From contig NZ_CP028487.1 in NCBI RefSeq assembly GCF_003048255.1, positions 1,302,001 to 1,366,000 on the forward strand: 64,000 nucleotides of DNA. Reading direction: 5' to 3'. The first letter of the stretch is position 1; every line of letters begins with the position of its first letter. This DNA comes from Yersinia massiliensis. GTDB taxonomy: Bacteria > Pseudomonadota > Gammaproteobacteria > Enterobacterales > Enterobacteriaceae. Below, one piece after another: positions 39,341-48,143 of this stretch. The notes beneath the pieces were generated by a model that was given only the letters and a program-made list of their open reading frames with translations, did not search any database and had not been told where the DNA came from. A program made the position numbers and the translations under genes.

Positions 39341-40464
39341 GCGATAAGTTGCTCCATGATTCGCTGATACATTCGGCTCAGCAGTTGTAAATCAGCCGCA
39401 TGAACACACTCATTCACTTTATGGATTGTGGCATTGACCGGCCCCAACTCCACCACTTGCGCGCCCATCAAGGCGATGAAGCGGCCATCCGAGGTGCCGC
39501 CGGTGGTTAACAGTTGTGGTGTTATTTCAGCATAATGTTCGACAGCATTGATCACCGCATCGACCAACGCGCCTCGCGAGGTAAGGAAAGGTTGACCGGA
39601 AAGCACCCATTCCAACGTGTATTTAAGTTGGTGGCGCGTCAACAGGGCTTCGACGCGCTGCCGAATCATGCTATCGGTCAGTTCGGTACTGAAACGGAAG
39701 TTAAACTGCACATAGAGCTCACCGGGGATCACATTATTACTGCCAGTACCGGCATGTAAGTTCGCAATCTGCATGCTGGTGGCAGGGAAGAATTCATTAC
39801 CTTCATCCCATTGCGTGGCAACCAACTCATTAAGCGCGGGCATCGCGCGGTGCACTGGATTGTCCGCCAAATGCGGGTAAGCGACATGCCCCTGAATGCC
39901 ATGGATACGTAAATTTGCGGTAATTGAACCTCGGCGGCCATTTTTGACCACATCACCGACTTTATCGGTGCTTGAAGGTTCGCCGACTAAGCAGTAATCC
40001 AGCCGTTCATTGCGTGCCATCAGCGCGTTAACCACTTTCACTGTGCCGTTAATCGCTTTCGCCTCTTCATCAGAGGTAATCATAAAGGCCAATCGACCTT
40101 TATGTTCCGGATGTGCGGCCACAAAGCGTTCAGCGGCGACGACCATCGCAGCCAACGAACCTTTCATATCGGCCGCGCCACGGCCATAGAGCATGCCATC
40201 ACGAATGGTCGGCTCAAAAGGTGGGCTGCTCCAATGGCTTTCATCACCAGTAGGGACGACATCGGTATGGCCTGCAAACGCCAGCGTCTCACCTTCGCCA
40301 CGCCATGCCCAGAAATTAAGGGTATCGCCAAAATTCATTGGCTCAACGGTAAAGCCAATCGCTTCTAGACGCTTAATCATAATCTCCTGGCAACCCGCAT
40401 CATTCGGGCTGAGCGACGGGCGCTTAATTAATTGTTGAGCCAGTTCGATTACCGGACAGATCAT
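39337..40464 (-). CDS. dapE: Succinyl-diaminopimelate desuccinylase DapE
   Basis: The 375-residue M20 enzyme starts [22 protein letters not shown]. Zinc-binding and catalytic motifs are seen: [18 protein letters not shown] (His ligand and Asp, ~66-75), [12 protein letters not shown] (bridging Asp), [13 protein letters not shown] (catalytic Glu pair, ~134), and [12 protein letters not shown]. It makes LL-diaminopimelate for lysine and cell wall. The start matches E. coli; an ATG 5 codons upstream is dismissed. The start codon is directly after the yffB stop. Confidence 0.96.
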   Translation of the reverse strand: MICPVIELAQQLIKRPSLSPNDAGCQEIMIKRLEAIGFTVEPMNFGDTLNFWAWRGEGETLAFAGHTDVVPTGDESHWSSPPFEPTIRDGMLYGRGAADMKGSLAAMVVAAERFVAAHPEHKGRLAFMITSDEEAKAINGTVKVVNALMARNERLDYCLVGEPSSTDKVGDVVKNGRRGSITANLRIHGIQGHVAYPHLADNPVHRAMPALNELVATQWDEGNEFFPATSMQIANLHAGTGSNNVIPGELYVQFNFRFSTELTDSMIRQRVEALLTRHQLKYTLEWVLSGQPFLTSRGALVDAVINAVEHYAEITPQLLTTGGTSDGRFIALMGAQVVELGPVNATIHKVNECVHAADLQLLSRMYQRIMEQLIA

Positions 40465-40465
40465 G

Positions 40466-40864
40466 TTATTGCACCTCAATAGCGGTTTGGTTTTGGATAA
40501 AGGATTGATAGTTTTCTATGTTAAAGCCCAGCAGCATATTGCCATTAGGTGCTGCTAGCAGTGGGCGTTTGATGATAGCCGGATGTTCTAACATCAGCAT
40601 TTTTGCCGTTTGGGCATCGGTTATTCCAGCCCGCTGGGTGTCTGGCAGTTTGCGCCAAGTGGTGCCGCGCGTATTCAGCAACGCTTCCCATCCCAATGTA
40701 TCGATAAAGCCTTGCAGGCGTTCGTCACTCAACCCATCCACGCGATAATCGTGGAAATGATAGGCAATACCTTGTTCATCGAGCCAGCGGCGGGCCTTTT
40801 TTATGGTGTCACAGTTTTTTATGCCATATAGCTTAAGCAAACTTTTTTGAGCATCATCAAACAT
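40466..40864 (-). CDS. yffB: ArsC/Spx-family protein YffB
   Basis: The protein (132 residues from the first ATG) has [22 protein letters not shown], the Spx/ArsC-like motif with a single N-terminal cysteine, then [17 protein letters not shown] and [17 protein letters not shown], and C-terminal [15 protein letters not shown]. It closely matches E. coli YffB (118 residues, from MVTLYGIKNC), so the N-terminal 12-14 residues (FDDAQKSLL) are extra and may not be translated. It is a putative thioredoxin-fold reductase acting with glutathione; function unproved. First gene of yffB-dapE-M15-ypfN. Confidence 0.88.
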   Translation of the reverse strand: MFDDAQKSLLKLYGIKNCDTIKKARRWLDEQGIAYHFHDYRVDGLSDERLQGFIDTLGWEALLNTRGTTWRKLPDTQRAGITDAQTAKMLMLEHPAIIKRPLLAAPNGNMLLGFNIENYQSFIQNQTAIEVQ

Positions 40865-41075
40865 GAAAAAATGTTACCTATATGTGTTAGTTCAGAACAA
40901 TAACTTTTTGGCGATGATTTAGATCGCCAAGAGTCTAAGTTGGTTAGATACTTCGATGATAACGCAAGTTGCTACGACTTTGATCCCAAATATGAACTAA
41001 TCATCGGGCGTAGGGTTAGAGTGCTTAAAATGAAATAGCGAACGCAGTAATTGTTTATCGTGTGCGGAGAAAATA

Positions 41076-42005
41076 ATGAAAGAATTACCTAAAATAAATC
41101 AACTGAGAAATCTCAGGGCAGTTATACAGTATGGGAGTATCAGTGCTGCCTCTCAGGCTCTGTTTCAGACACAATCGACGATGACGCGTAGCATTCAAGA
41201 GCTTGAAAGGATCCTCGGTGTTTCTCTGCTCGCAAGAGGAACCAATGGTGTGATATTAACTGAGTTAGGCAGAATATTTGAACCTAGATTGAATTCCATG
41301 CTAAATGAGTTAGAACGGGCTATGGATGAATTACAACAAATTGAACACTCCTCACATGGGACTATTACCTTTGGATGTTCTCACCTTCCCGCTTATAGTA
41401 TTGTCCCTGGCGTGATCAAAAAATTTCAAGAGCGTTATAGTGAAACTCGCATTACTGTTTCAGAGGGACAACTTTCAGAGAAAATTGACTCATTGCGTCT
41501 TAATCGGCTTGATTTTTACATGGGGGTCGTTTCGCCAGATATTTCATTGAATGACTTTATTGAAGAGCATTTAGCAACGATTAAATTCTCTGTTGTTGCT
41601 CGGAAAGGGCACCCACTTTCGCATTGTACCTCATTGAGTGAGTTAAAAAATGCCAAATGGTACCTACCTACTGCCAGTACAGGGTATTATAACGATATAG
41701 AGGAAATAATTTATCAAAATAAAGGGGAAGGGCACGGTTCTATCATTTTCGGTGATTCTCCTTCTATTGCTGAACAATTGGTATCAAATGAGGACTATTT
41801 ATTTATTGCTCCTCGAACTATGCTTCTCATACCGCAATTCAAAGACCGCATATCTATCATTCCCATCAAAGAACAATTTCCTGACGGTACCTACAGCTTA
41901 GTCTACTCTAGAACGAAAAAGCTAACACCCGTTGCTTCAGCCCTCATTGATGAGTTGCGCCATTCCTTCTCTTTATTACTCAGAGAACAAGATCGCGAAG
42001 TTTAG
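41076..42005 (+). CDS. LysR-family transcriptional regulator
   Basis: The 309-residue protein has an N-terminal winged HTH (residues ~7-65, LRNLRAVIQYGSISAASQALFQTQSTMTRSIQELE) and a periplasmic-binding-like effector domain (~95-300). GGAG lies 7 nt before the ATG. It is unusually AT-rich compared with yffB and the ABC genes and uses many AAA/AAT/TTA codons. It has no divergently oriented partner gene close by, since yffB is divergent but a core gene. The regulated target is unknown; the next gene is the LuxR-like protein 320 bp downstream on the same strand. Likely horizontally acquired (inference). Confidence 0.82.
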   Translation: MKELPKINQLRNLRAVIQYGSISAASQALFQTQSTMTRSIQELERILGVSLLARGTNGVILTELGRIFEPRLNSMLNELERAMDELQQIEHSSHGTITFGCSHLPAYSIVPGVIKKFQERYSETRITVSEGQLSEKIDSLRLNRLDFYMGVVSPDISLNDFIEEHLATIKFSVVARKGHPLSHCTSLSELKNAKWYLPTASTGYYNDIEEIIYQNKGEGHGSIIFGDSPSIAEQLVSNEDYLFIAPRTMLLIPQFKDRISIIPIKEQFPDGTYSLVYSRTKKLTPVASALIDELRHSFSLLLREQDREV

Positions 42006-42324
42006 CGACATGTAAGCCATTTCTTAGTGGGGTTTTTCATATAAAAGCCCCGCTATATTTGTTATTTAAATGAAAATAAAAATAATATCATATTGATTTT
42101 AATCAGTTATTTTTTGGTATGTGTTTTTTGCATCCCTATGAAAATAACATGATATCCATCACAATTATTATGTCATATAATTTAAATCAAGAAATGTCTT
42201 AGGAGGTTAAAATAAGCTCTAGTGACTTTAAGTGATCATTTACTTCTCCTTAAAAATTAAAATATTAATTTTAAAATGTATTCTTGTTTTTTTAAATAGC
42301 CAGAAAAATAAATAGGATGTCAAA
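42006..42324. other. AT-rich spacer between LysR and LuxR-like genes
   Basis: The 319 bp hold no credible gene. It is very AT-rich with many A/T runs and poly-T stretches (e.g. near 42062-42115), suitable for H-NS binding, and likely carries the promoter of the LuxR-like gene. Confidence 0.4.
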
Positions 42325-42924
42325 ATGAAGAATGTAACTATATTTAGTCAGCATGGTTTGGTTAGGTTTTACCTTAAGCAATTAATTGAGCGTTTTTCTC
42401 ATGAAAATGGGCATCATTTAGAAATAAAAGTATTTCATTGTTTAAAAGAATTAGAGGGTGATTTGGAGGGCGGCAAAGGTGAAGTTATAATTGCTGATAT
42501 GGATGGCTTGTCTAAATTGGATAAGTTTAGATTTGTCAAATTTAGCAAAATAAAAAGAAGGGAAGTGTTTATCTTTACTAAAGATAACCCGCTGTCTAGT
42601 GATTATATTGACTTAATGGCCGGGTCGCCGTCATTTATAATGAACAAATCAGAATCGCAAGATTATATTGAGAGATCTGTTTATAATTTCGTATTTAATC
42701 ACAAGTTGTTTATGAAAAAAAACAACAAAATAGATGAGTCACAAGAAAATAGACTGACAAAGAGAGAGAATGATATTTTCGAACTCATGCTTTCAGGTCT
42801 TTCAAACAAAGACATATCAAAAAGATTATTTATTAGCGATAAAACAGTTTCAGTGCATAAGCAGAATATACACAAAAAATACCAGACTAAAAATTTGATT
42901 GAGCTCTATTTGAAAGTCAATTAA
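42325..42924 (+). CDS. LuxR-type regulator with a degenerate receiver-like domain
   Basis: The 199-residue protein has a C-terminal LuxR/FixJ HTH (residues ~140-199, LTKRENDIFELMLSGLSNKDISKRLFISDKTVSVHKQNIHKKY) preceded by a receiver-like domain (~1-120). In true receivers an acidic pair follows beta-1 (VDDH); here the residues are FSQHG, so the phosphorylation pocket looks broken, although an Asp is in IIADMD. This resembles auxiliary regulators such as RcsA, where phosphorylation is not used. It is AT-rich and Lys-rich, with RBS AGGATG before the ATG. No sensor kinase gene is adjacent. Target unknown. Confidence 0.82.
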   Translation: MKNVTIFSQHGLVRFYLKQLIERFSHENGHHLEIKVFHCLKELEGDLEGGKGEVIIADMDGLSKLDKFRFVKFSKIKRREVFIFTKDNPLSSDYIDLMAGSPSFIMNKSESQDYIERSVYNFVFNHKLFMKKNNKIDESQENRLTKRENDIFELMLSGLSNKDISKRLFISDKTVSVHKQNIHKKYQTKNLIELYLKVN

Positions 42925-43055
42925 GTCATAAGTCACCTTGTATTCCTCAATATGCTCAAGTTCAAACAATGTGTATTATTCTTTACTGACGCAGCCATCC
43001 GGGCAGGGATGTGATGGTGCTACAGCACCCCACTCGCCAGCGATAACCTAAGGTT

Positions 43056-43529
43056 TTAGCCAATACGATCAAGATCAGCGGCATATTGGTGGATGGCTTT
43101 TTGATAAAGGCTAATATCCTGATGATTGGAGGTCTCAGCTAACAAAATTAGCAACGCCGCTACTGCCTCTTTGGTTTCCCCCAAATTATACAGCGTCATG
43201 GCACGAAACAAGGTTAGCTCTTTCGCTTGTGGAAAGATTGCCAACGCACGATCAAATGTCTCTAACGATTCCTGATATAACCCCAGCGCACGATAAGTAC
43301 TCCCCAGCCCCAAATAAGCTTCCTGTAACTCTTTTCCTGCCAGATGGTGGTCAATGGCTGCACGATAGAAGGGAATCGCCTGTAATTCTAACCCTTGAAT
43401 GTCATAAAGGGAGGCGATTTTATACATCAAACTGGCGTTATCAGGTGAGCTGCGCAGCAAATTCTGCGCCATTGTCACCGCGTCTTCATAGCGGCCCAGT
43501 TCTTTTAACGAATCAATGGAGTGTTTCAT
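43056..43529 (-). CDS. Tetratricopeptide-repeat protein
   Basis: The 157-residue protein from MKHSIDSLKELGRYEDAVTM consists almost entirely of about four TPR units (~5-38, 40-73, 75-108, 110-143) with the usual A/G/Y spacing (for example YLGLGSTYRALGLYQESLETFDRAL). No signal peptide or enzyme domain is visible, so it is probably a cytoplasmic protein-protein interaction scaffold of unknown partner. The start at 43529 fits the first TPR; a frame extending 17 codons upstream would start within the 20-bp direct repeats and is rejected. It is divergent from the ABC importer. Confidence 0.78.
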   Translation of the reverse strand: MKHSIDSLKELGRYEDAVTMAQNLLRSSPDNASLMYKIASLYDIQGLELQAIPFYRAAIDHHLAGKELQEAYLGLGSTYRALGLYQESLETFDRALAIFPQAKELTLFRAMTLYNLGETKEAVAALLILLAETSNHQDISLYQKAIHQYAADLDRIG

Positions 43530-43554
43530 AGTTTCACGCTGTAATTTGAACAAT

Positions 43555-43602
43555 AAGCAATTATCGTTATTAACAAGCAATTAACGTTACTAACAAGCAA
43601 GG
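43555..43602. repeat. 2.4 copies of a 20-bp direct repeat
   Basis: AAGCAATTATCGTTATTAAC (43555-43574) is followed by AAGCAATTAACGTTACTAAC (43575-43594, two differences) and then AAGCAAGG. The exact 20-bp period (about two helical turns) and location 25 bp upstream of the TPR gene suggest an operator array or a slipped-strand expansion. Confidence 0.75.
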
Positions 43603-43822
43603 AGTTAATGGAATCCGTTCTTTCGCCTAAATCCTCCGTTAAAGAGCACGCTACTCCGGAAATGTGTCGCTGGCAAGTGAAGTGCAATCGATCCATTCAT
43701 CAATACGACTGTCATAACGAATAAGCCAGCATTTTATGCTGCTACCTAAGATTATCCTCGTGCGACGAATGCGTGTCGTCACAAAATACGAAGACAAAGA
43801 ATTAACTTCATTGCTTAGCCAT

Positions 43823-43839
43823 ACATATTAACTATATGT
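43823..43839. promoter_or_regulatory. Inverted repeat upstream of ABC importer operon
   Basis: ACATAT-taact-ATATGT is a perfect 6-bp inverted repeat, centred 48 bp upstream of the substrate-binding protein start codon, where a repressor operator would lie. The regulator is not identifiable from the sequence. Confidence 0.4.
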
Positions 43840-43878
43840 TTATTTTTCGTTGCATAAATGAACATTGGAGTTAACGTT

Positions 43879-44967
43879 ATGTTATGGAAAGTGAAAGCAC
43901 TGATGATAGCGACCACCGCATTGGCGACTATTCCCGCCTTTGCTCAACTCCCCACCTATTACCCCACGGATTACCAAAACGTTATTGATGGCGCGAAAAA
44001 AGAAGGCAAAGTCGTGGTCTATGCCTCCACCGATATTAAAGCTGCTGCGCCTTTGATTAAAGGATTCGAAACCGCCTACCCAGGGATTAAAGTCGAATAC
44101 AACGACATGAACAGTACTGAGTTGTACAACCGCTATATCAGTGAGCAGGCATCCGGTAGCCTCAGTGGTGACGTGGTGTGGAGTTCCTCGATGGATACGG
44201 CGCTGAAGCTGGCAACGGACTATGCGCAAGAGTACCTTTCTCCAGAGCAAGGGCAATTACCAGCTTGGGCTGTCTGGAAAAACAGTGCCTACGGTACCAC
44301 CTACGAACCCGTGGTCTTTATCTACAACAAACGTTTGATTCCCGCAGCAGATGTGCCCACTACCCATGGTGCATTGGCTAAACTTATCGCAAGCCAACCC
44401 GATAAATTCAAAAAGAAAGTCACTACCTATGATATTGAAAAATCAGGTTTAGGTTTCATGCTATCCGTACAAGATTTCAAAGCTGATCCTCATTACTTTG
44501 CAACGCTGGCAGATATCGCAAAGGGGGGATTAACCGTGCAATCTTCAACTGGGACGATGATGGAAAGGGTGTCATCCGGTGAGAATTTGATTGGGTTTAA
44601 TATCCTCGGTTCTTATGCGGAAACCCGCGCTAAAACCGATCCGTCGCTGGGGATCTCCTATCCTGAAGACTACACCTTGGTGCTGTCGCGCGTGACTTTT
44701 ATCAGTAAAAATGCGACCAACAACAATGCTGCTAAGTTGTGGGTTAACTATGTACTATCAGAAGCAGGCCAAAACATTTTGGCTAACCAGTCAGACATTC
44801 CCTCCATACGCAATGATATCGAAGGCAGCAACGATATTGATGGTATGACCAAGAAGCTAGGAACTGCACTTAAACCTATCGCCGTTGATGAAAGCCTCTT
44901 GGAGTATATGGAGCAGGCTAAACGTCTCGATTACATCAAACAGTGGCGCACTGCCGCCGCAAAATAG
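43879..44967 (+). CDS. ABC importer substrate-binding protein (AfuA/FbpA-type)
   Basis: The 362-residue protein has a Sec signal (MLWKVKALMIATTALATIPAFA) and the AfuA/FbpA-like (COG1840) pattern: QNVIDGAKKEGKVVVYASTD near the mature N-terminus, YPGIKVEYNDMNSTELYNRY, and GDVVWSSSMDTALKL. GGAG is 8 nt before the start at 43879, so the ATG seven codons earlier is not used. The family was named for ferric iron, but AfuA homologues have been shown to bind sugar phosphates, so the substrate is open. No Fur-like site was convincing upstream. It is the first gene of a three-gene importer operon. Confidence 0.85.
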   Translation: MLWKVKALMIATTALATIPAFAQLPTYYPTDYQNVIDGAKKEGKVVVYASTDIKAAAPLIKGFETAYPGIKVEYNDMNSTELYNRYISEQASGSLSGDVVWSSSMDTALKLATDYAQEYLSPEQGQLPAWAVWKNSAYGTTYEPVVFIYNKRLIPAADVPTTHGALAKLIASQPDKFKKKVTTYDIEKSGLGFMLSVQDFKADPHYFATLADIAKGGLTVQSSTGTMMERVSSGENLIGFNILGSYAETRAKTDPSLGISYPEDYTLVLSRVTFISKNATNNNAAKLWVNYVLSEAGQNILANQSDIPSIRNDIEGSNDIDGMTKKLGTALKPIAVDESLLEYMEQAKRLDYIKQWRTAAAK

Positions 44968-45050
44968 GCATCCCCTGGGTACGTATCCTTGTCGCTACGT
45001 ACCTTGATTTCACTGGTTTTATCATGGACTTTTAACCAACGGGACTCATT

Positions 45051-46820
45051 ATGAGAGCATTGCGCAGAAAGTGGCAAAGCTTGCCGCGCGGCTTGGTCGT
45101 GCTGATAACAACACTGGTTATCTACGTACCACTGTCATTTATTGTGATTCAAAGTTTTCTCTCTGCCCCCTTTTTCTCGCCTTCCAAGGTATTCAGCTTT
45201 GAGGCCTTCCGCTTCATCTTTGCTGATCCCGATTTTTATAAAGCGCTAAAAAGTGGATTCATTCTGGCCTTCGGGCTAGTGGTCATCGCGATCCCATTAG
45301 GCGGCATTCTGGCCTTTTTGATGGTCAGGACTGACCTACCCGGCCGCCGTATCATTGAACCGCTGATTTTAGTGCCTATCTTTGTTTCGCCAATGGTATT
45401 GGGGTTTGGTTATGTCGTGGCGGCAGGGCCAGTCGGTTTCTTCTCTTTATGGGCGGAATCGCTGATAGGGTTTGTGCCTTGGAATATTTATGCGATGTCG
45501 AGCATCGTGGTGATTGCGGGTTTGACCCACGTTCCTCACGCCTATCTCTATATCTCATCGGCATTGCGCAGCGTCGGGTCTGATGTAGAAGAAGCGGCGC
45601 GTACGGCGGGAGCCACGCCTTTACAGGTGATGACCGCAGTGAGTTTGCCGATGGTGCGCCCTTCGATTTTGTATATCACCGTATTGCTATTTTTCCTCGG
45701 GTTGGAAGTGTTCGGGCTGATGTTGGTATTGGGTGATCCTGAAGGGAACTTGGTTTTGGCGACCTATCTCTACCAATTGACCAACAAGCTGGGCACGCCT
45801 TCTTACCATCTGATGGCTGCCGTCGCGGTGGTACTCATCTGCATTACTATTCCGCTAGTGATGTTACAGCGAGTCCTGATGCGCACGGCCAACCGTTTTG
45901 TCACGGTGAAAGGTAAAGCGTCTCAAGCACGGCTTTTACCGCTGGGGAAATGGCGCTGGATAGCCGGTGCTGTCGTGGCATTCTGGCTGACGGTCACCAT
46001 TGGCGTGCCATTACTGGGGGTGGTACTTCGTGCCTTTGTCTCTAACTGGGGCATGGGGGTATCGCTGTGGGATGAACTGTCGCTCGACACGTTCCGCACC
46101 ATCTGGCAGCAACCTAACTTGCTGCGGGCGATCGTTAACTCAATGGCGATTGGGGTGTTCGGTGGGGCTTTAGCCGTCATTTGCTATCTGTTTATTGGCA
46201 TTGCGATGCACCGTAAACCGGATGGCGTGACACGTTTTCTCGATTACAGCGTGCTGGTGCCACGTGCGGTGCCGGGTCTGTTAGCGGGGTTAGCTTTCCT
46301 GTGGGTCTTCTTATTCCTACCGATGTGGCTAGATAACTCCTTAAAAGAAGGCTGGTTATCGGGGTTACCGATGTCGGAATGGTTGCGGGGGAATCTGGTG
46401 GTATGGTTGCGGTCCTTACGCAGTACCATTTTCAGTGTCTGGCTGGCGTATACCGTGGTGTGGATGGCTTATGGTTTGCGGTTGATTTCCTCAACCCTAT
46501 TGCAAGTAGGGCCAGAATTGGAAGAGGCCGCGCGTAGCAATGGTGCCAGCCGCGGTCAGGTCACCCGTCATGTCACTATCCCATTAGCTCGCTATGGCCT
46601 GATTGGTTCATGGCTGCTGATGTTCCTGATTTTTGAGCGTGAATATTCCACTGGGGTTTATCTGCTCGCGCCGGGTACGGAAACCATTGGGTCGATGCTG
46701 GTTTCACTGTGGGCGGCAGGGGCGATTGATATCGTTGCCGCGCTCTCCTTTATCAATATCCTGCTGGTGGTATTGGGGTTGGGTATTGCATTGCGCTTTG
46801 GAGTAAAACTAAATGATTGA
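45051..46820 (+). CDS. ABC importer permease, two fused transmembrane domains
   Basis: The 589-residue protein contains two consecutive binding-protein-dependent permease domains (residues ~60-275 and ~330-585), each with an EAA loop (VEEAARTAGATPLQVMTAVSLPMVRPSI at ~185-210 and LEEAARSNGASRGQVTRHVTIPLARYG at ~490-515). This fused arrangement is typical of the FbpB/AfuB group. It would form the complete membrane pore with the ATPase encoded next, whose start overlaps its stop by 8 bp. It lies 83 bp after the binding-protein gene. Substrate unknown. Confidence 0.88.
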   Translation: MRALRRKWQSLPRGLVVLITTLVIYVPLSFIVIQSFLSAPFFSPSKVFSFEAFRFIFADPDFYKALKSGFILAFGLVVIAIPLGGILAFLMVRTDLPGRRIIEPLILVPIFVSPMVLGFGYVVAAGPVGFFSLWAESLIGFVPWNIYAMSSIVVIAGLTHVPHAYLYISSALRSVGSDVEEAARTAGATPLQVMTAVSLPMVRPSILYITVLLFFLGLEVFGLMLVLGDPEGNLVLATYLYQLTNKLGTPSYHLMAAVAVVLICITIPLVMLQRVLMRTANRFVTVKGKASQARLLPLGKWRWIAGAVVAFWLTVTIGVPLLGVVLRAFVSNWGMGVSLWDELSLDTFRTIWQQPNLLRAIVNSMAIGVFGGALAVICYLFIGIAMHRKPDGVTRFLDYSVLVPRAVPGLLAGLAFLWVFLFLPMWLDNSLKEGWLSGLPMSEWLRGNLVVWLRSLRSTIFSVWLAYTVVWMAYGLRLISSTLLQVGPELEEAARSNGASRGQVTRHVTIPLARYGLIGSWLLMFLIFEREYSTGVYLLAPGTETIGSMLVSLWAAGAIDIVAALSFINILLVVLGLGIALRFGVKLND

Positions 46821-47883
46821 ATTATCAGTTGATAACCTGCATCTCACCTATGGCGATAACCCAGTATTAAAAGGGGTATCGATGCAATTAAAGCGTGGTG
46901 AAGTCGTCTCGTTGCTGGGGCCGTCAGGGAGTGGAAAAACCACCTTGCTGCGTGCGGTAGCGGGTTTAGAAAAACCGAGTCAGGGCAATATCATCATTGG
47001 TGAAAACACGGTTTATGACGGCAAAATGAATCGTGAAATTCCAGCCGAAGAGCGCAATCTGGGATTGGTGTTTCAGTCGTATGCATTATGGCCGCATAAA
47101 ACGGTGTTTGAGAACATTGCTTATCCGCTGAAATTGCGTAAAACGCCAGCGGCAGAAATCACCCAGCGAGTACAAGCGGTACTTGATCAGCTTGGGCTAG
47201 GGGCTTTGGGCCATCGTCATCCCCATCAGCTTTCGGGTGGGCAGCAGCAACGTGTGGCCATTGGTCGTGCGCTGGTCTACAACCCGCCGGTCATTCTGTT
47301 AGATGAGCCGTTATCGAATCTGGACGCCAAATTGCGCGAGGAGGCTCGAGTATTCCTGCGTGAGTTGATCATCAAACTCGGCCTGTCAGCGCTAATGGTC
47401 ACCCACGATCAAAATGAGGCGATGGCAATCTCTGACCGTATTTTGCTGCTGAATAACGGAAAAATTGAGCAGCAGGGGACGCCACAGGAGATGTACGGTT
47501 CACCATCAACACTGTTTACAGCAGAATTTATGGGCAGCAACAACCGCTTACACGGCAAAGTCACCCAAGTCAGCGAAGGAAAAGCGCGAATCGAAGGAAA
47601 AGATTGGGTGTTGTGGGGAAGGGCGGGTGAAGGTGTGGTGGCGGGTCAAGAAGGGACAGCGGTGATTCGGGTTGAGCGCGTCAATCTGGCTGATGATCCG
47701 CAGGGTAATCAGCTTAATTTACCGTTGCTGACCAGCATGTATCTGGGCGATCGTTGGGAGTATCTGTTCCGCACCGCAGCCGATGATTTTGTCATTCGAG
47801 CCTATGGTGCACAGGTACGCCGTGAAGAACTGTGTTCGCTCTCTTTGCCGGCAGAGCATCTGTGGATTTTCCCCAAGGGATAG
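46813..47883 (+). CDS. ABC importer ATP-binding protein (FbpC/AfuC type)
   Basis: The 356-residue ATPase has Walker A GPSGSGKTT (about residue 35), Q-loop VFQSYALWPHKTVFENIAYPL, signature LSGGQQQRVAIGRAL (~138) and Walker B VILLDEPLSNLDAKLRE, then the switch His in VTHDQNEA. The C-terminal ~115 residues form a TOBE-like regulatory domain (GKVTQVSEGKARIEGKDWVLW). It powers the fused permease. The start codon lies inside the permease gene. An intrinsic terminator follows 30 bp after its stop. Confidence 0.92.
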   Translation: MIELSVDNLHLTYGDNPVLKGVSMQLKRGEVVSLLGPSGSGKTTLLRAVAGLEKPSQGNIIIGENTVYDGKMNREIPAEERNLGLVFQSYALWPHKTVFENIAYPLKLRKTPAAEITQRVQAVLDQLGLGALGHRHPHQLSGGQQQRVAIGRALVYNPPVILLDEPLSNLDAKLREEARVFLRELIIKLGLSALMVTHDQNEAMAISDRILLLNNGKIEQQGTPQEMYGSPSTLFTAEFMGSNNRLHGKVTQVSEGKARIEGKDWVLWGRAGEGVVAGQEGTAVIRVERVNLADDPQGNQLNLPLLTSMYLGDRWEYLFRTAADDFVIRAYGAQVRREELCSLSLPAEHLWIFPKG

Positions 47884-47911
47884 ATCTGATTTGAGCTGAT
47901 ACTTTAGCGTC

Positions 47912-47943
47912 AGGCCTGCTATTGAACCAAGCAGGCCTTTTTT
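47912..47943 (+). terminator. Terminator of the ABC importer operon
   Basis: AGGCCTGC pairs with GCAGGCCT around loop TATTGAACCAA, followed by TTTTTT, about 30 bp past the ATPase stop codon. Confidence 0.9.
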
Positions 47944-47954
47944 ATTCCCCTTCA

Positions 47955-48087
47955 TCTTTCAAACTGCAGCGGTGTTGGCTGTTCTCATGCGCCCGAATCA
48001 CTGACTCATGTCAGCTCATCGGGACTTTCTCGCTGGCCGCCTTGCTGCATCTCGAAATCTTTCGGAGAATGGTGGCGCATCTTTCTA
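47955..48087. repeat. Single diverged copy of the ~125-bp repeat family
   Basis: This copy (CTGCAGCGG anchor at 47964) contains the same hairpin core (CCCGAATCACTGAC-TCAT-GTCAGCTCATCGGG, with arm mismatches) and 3' part (CCTTGCTGCATCTCG) as the tandem array at 48329. It begins directly after the importer terminator and ends with CATCTTTC, a restart of the next unit that is broken off before ypfM. Confidence 0.85.
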
Positions 48088-48143
48088 TTTTGATTGTTCA
48101 AAAAACAAGCGTATAATGAGTCGCGATAATTAGAGAGGATGTT

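Larger units (their letters stand above)
43530..43878. other. Divergent control region between TPR gene and ABC importer
   Basis: This 349-bp gap carries two notable elements: 20-bp direct repeats at 43555-43602 on the TPR side, and an inverted repeat at 43823-43839 close to the importer start. No gene was seen. Confidence 0.5.

Noticed and set aside
43530..43878. Fur box for the ABC importer
   Set aside because: AT-rich stretches such as CGATAAT-TGC-TTATTG near 43555 match only part of the consensus, so iron control was not claimed.
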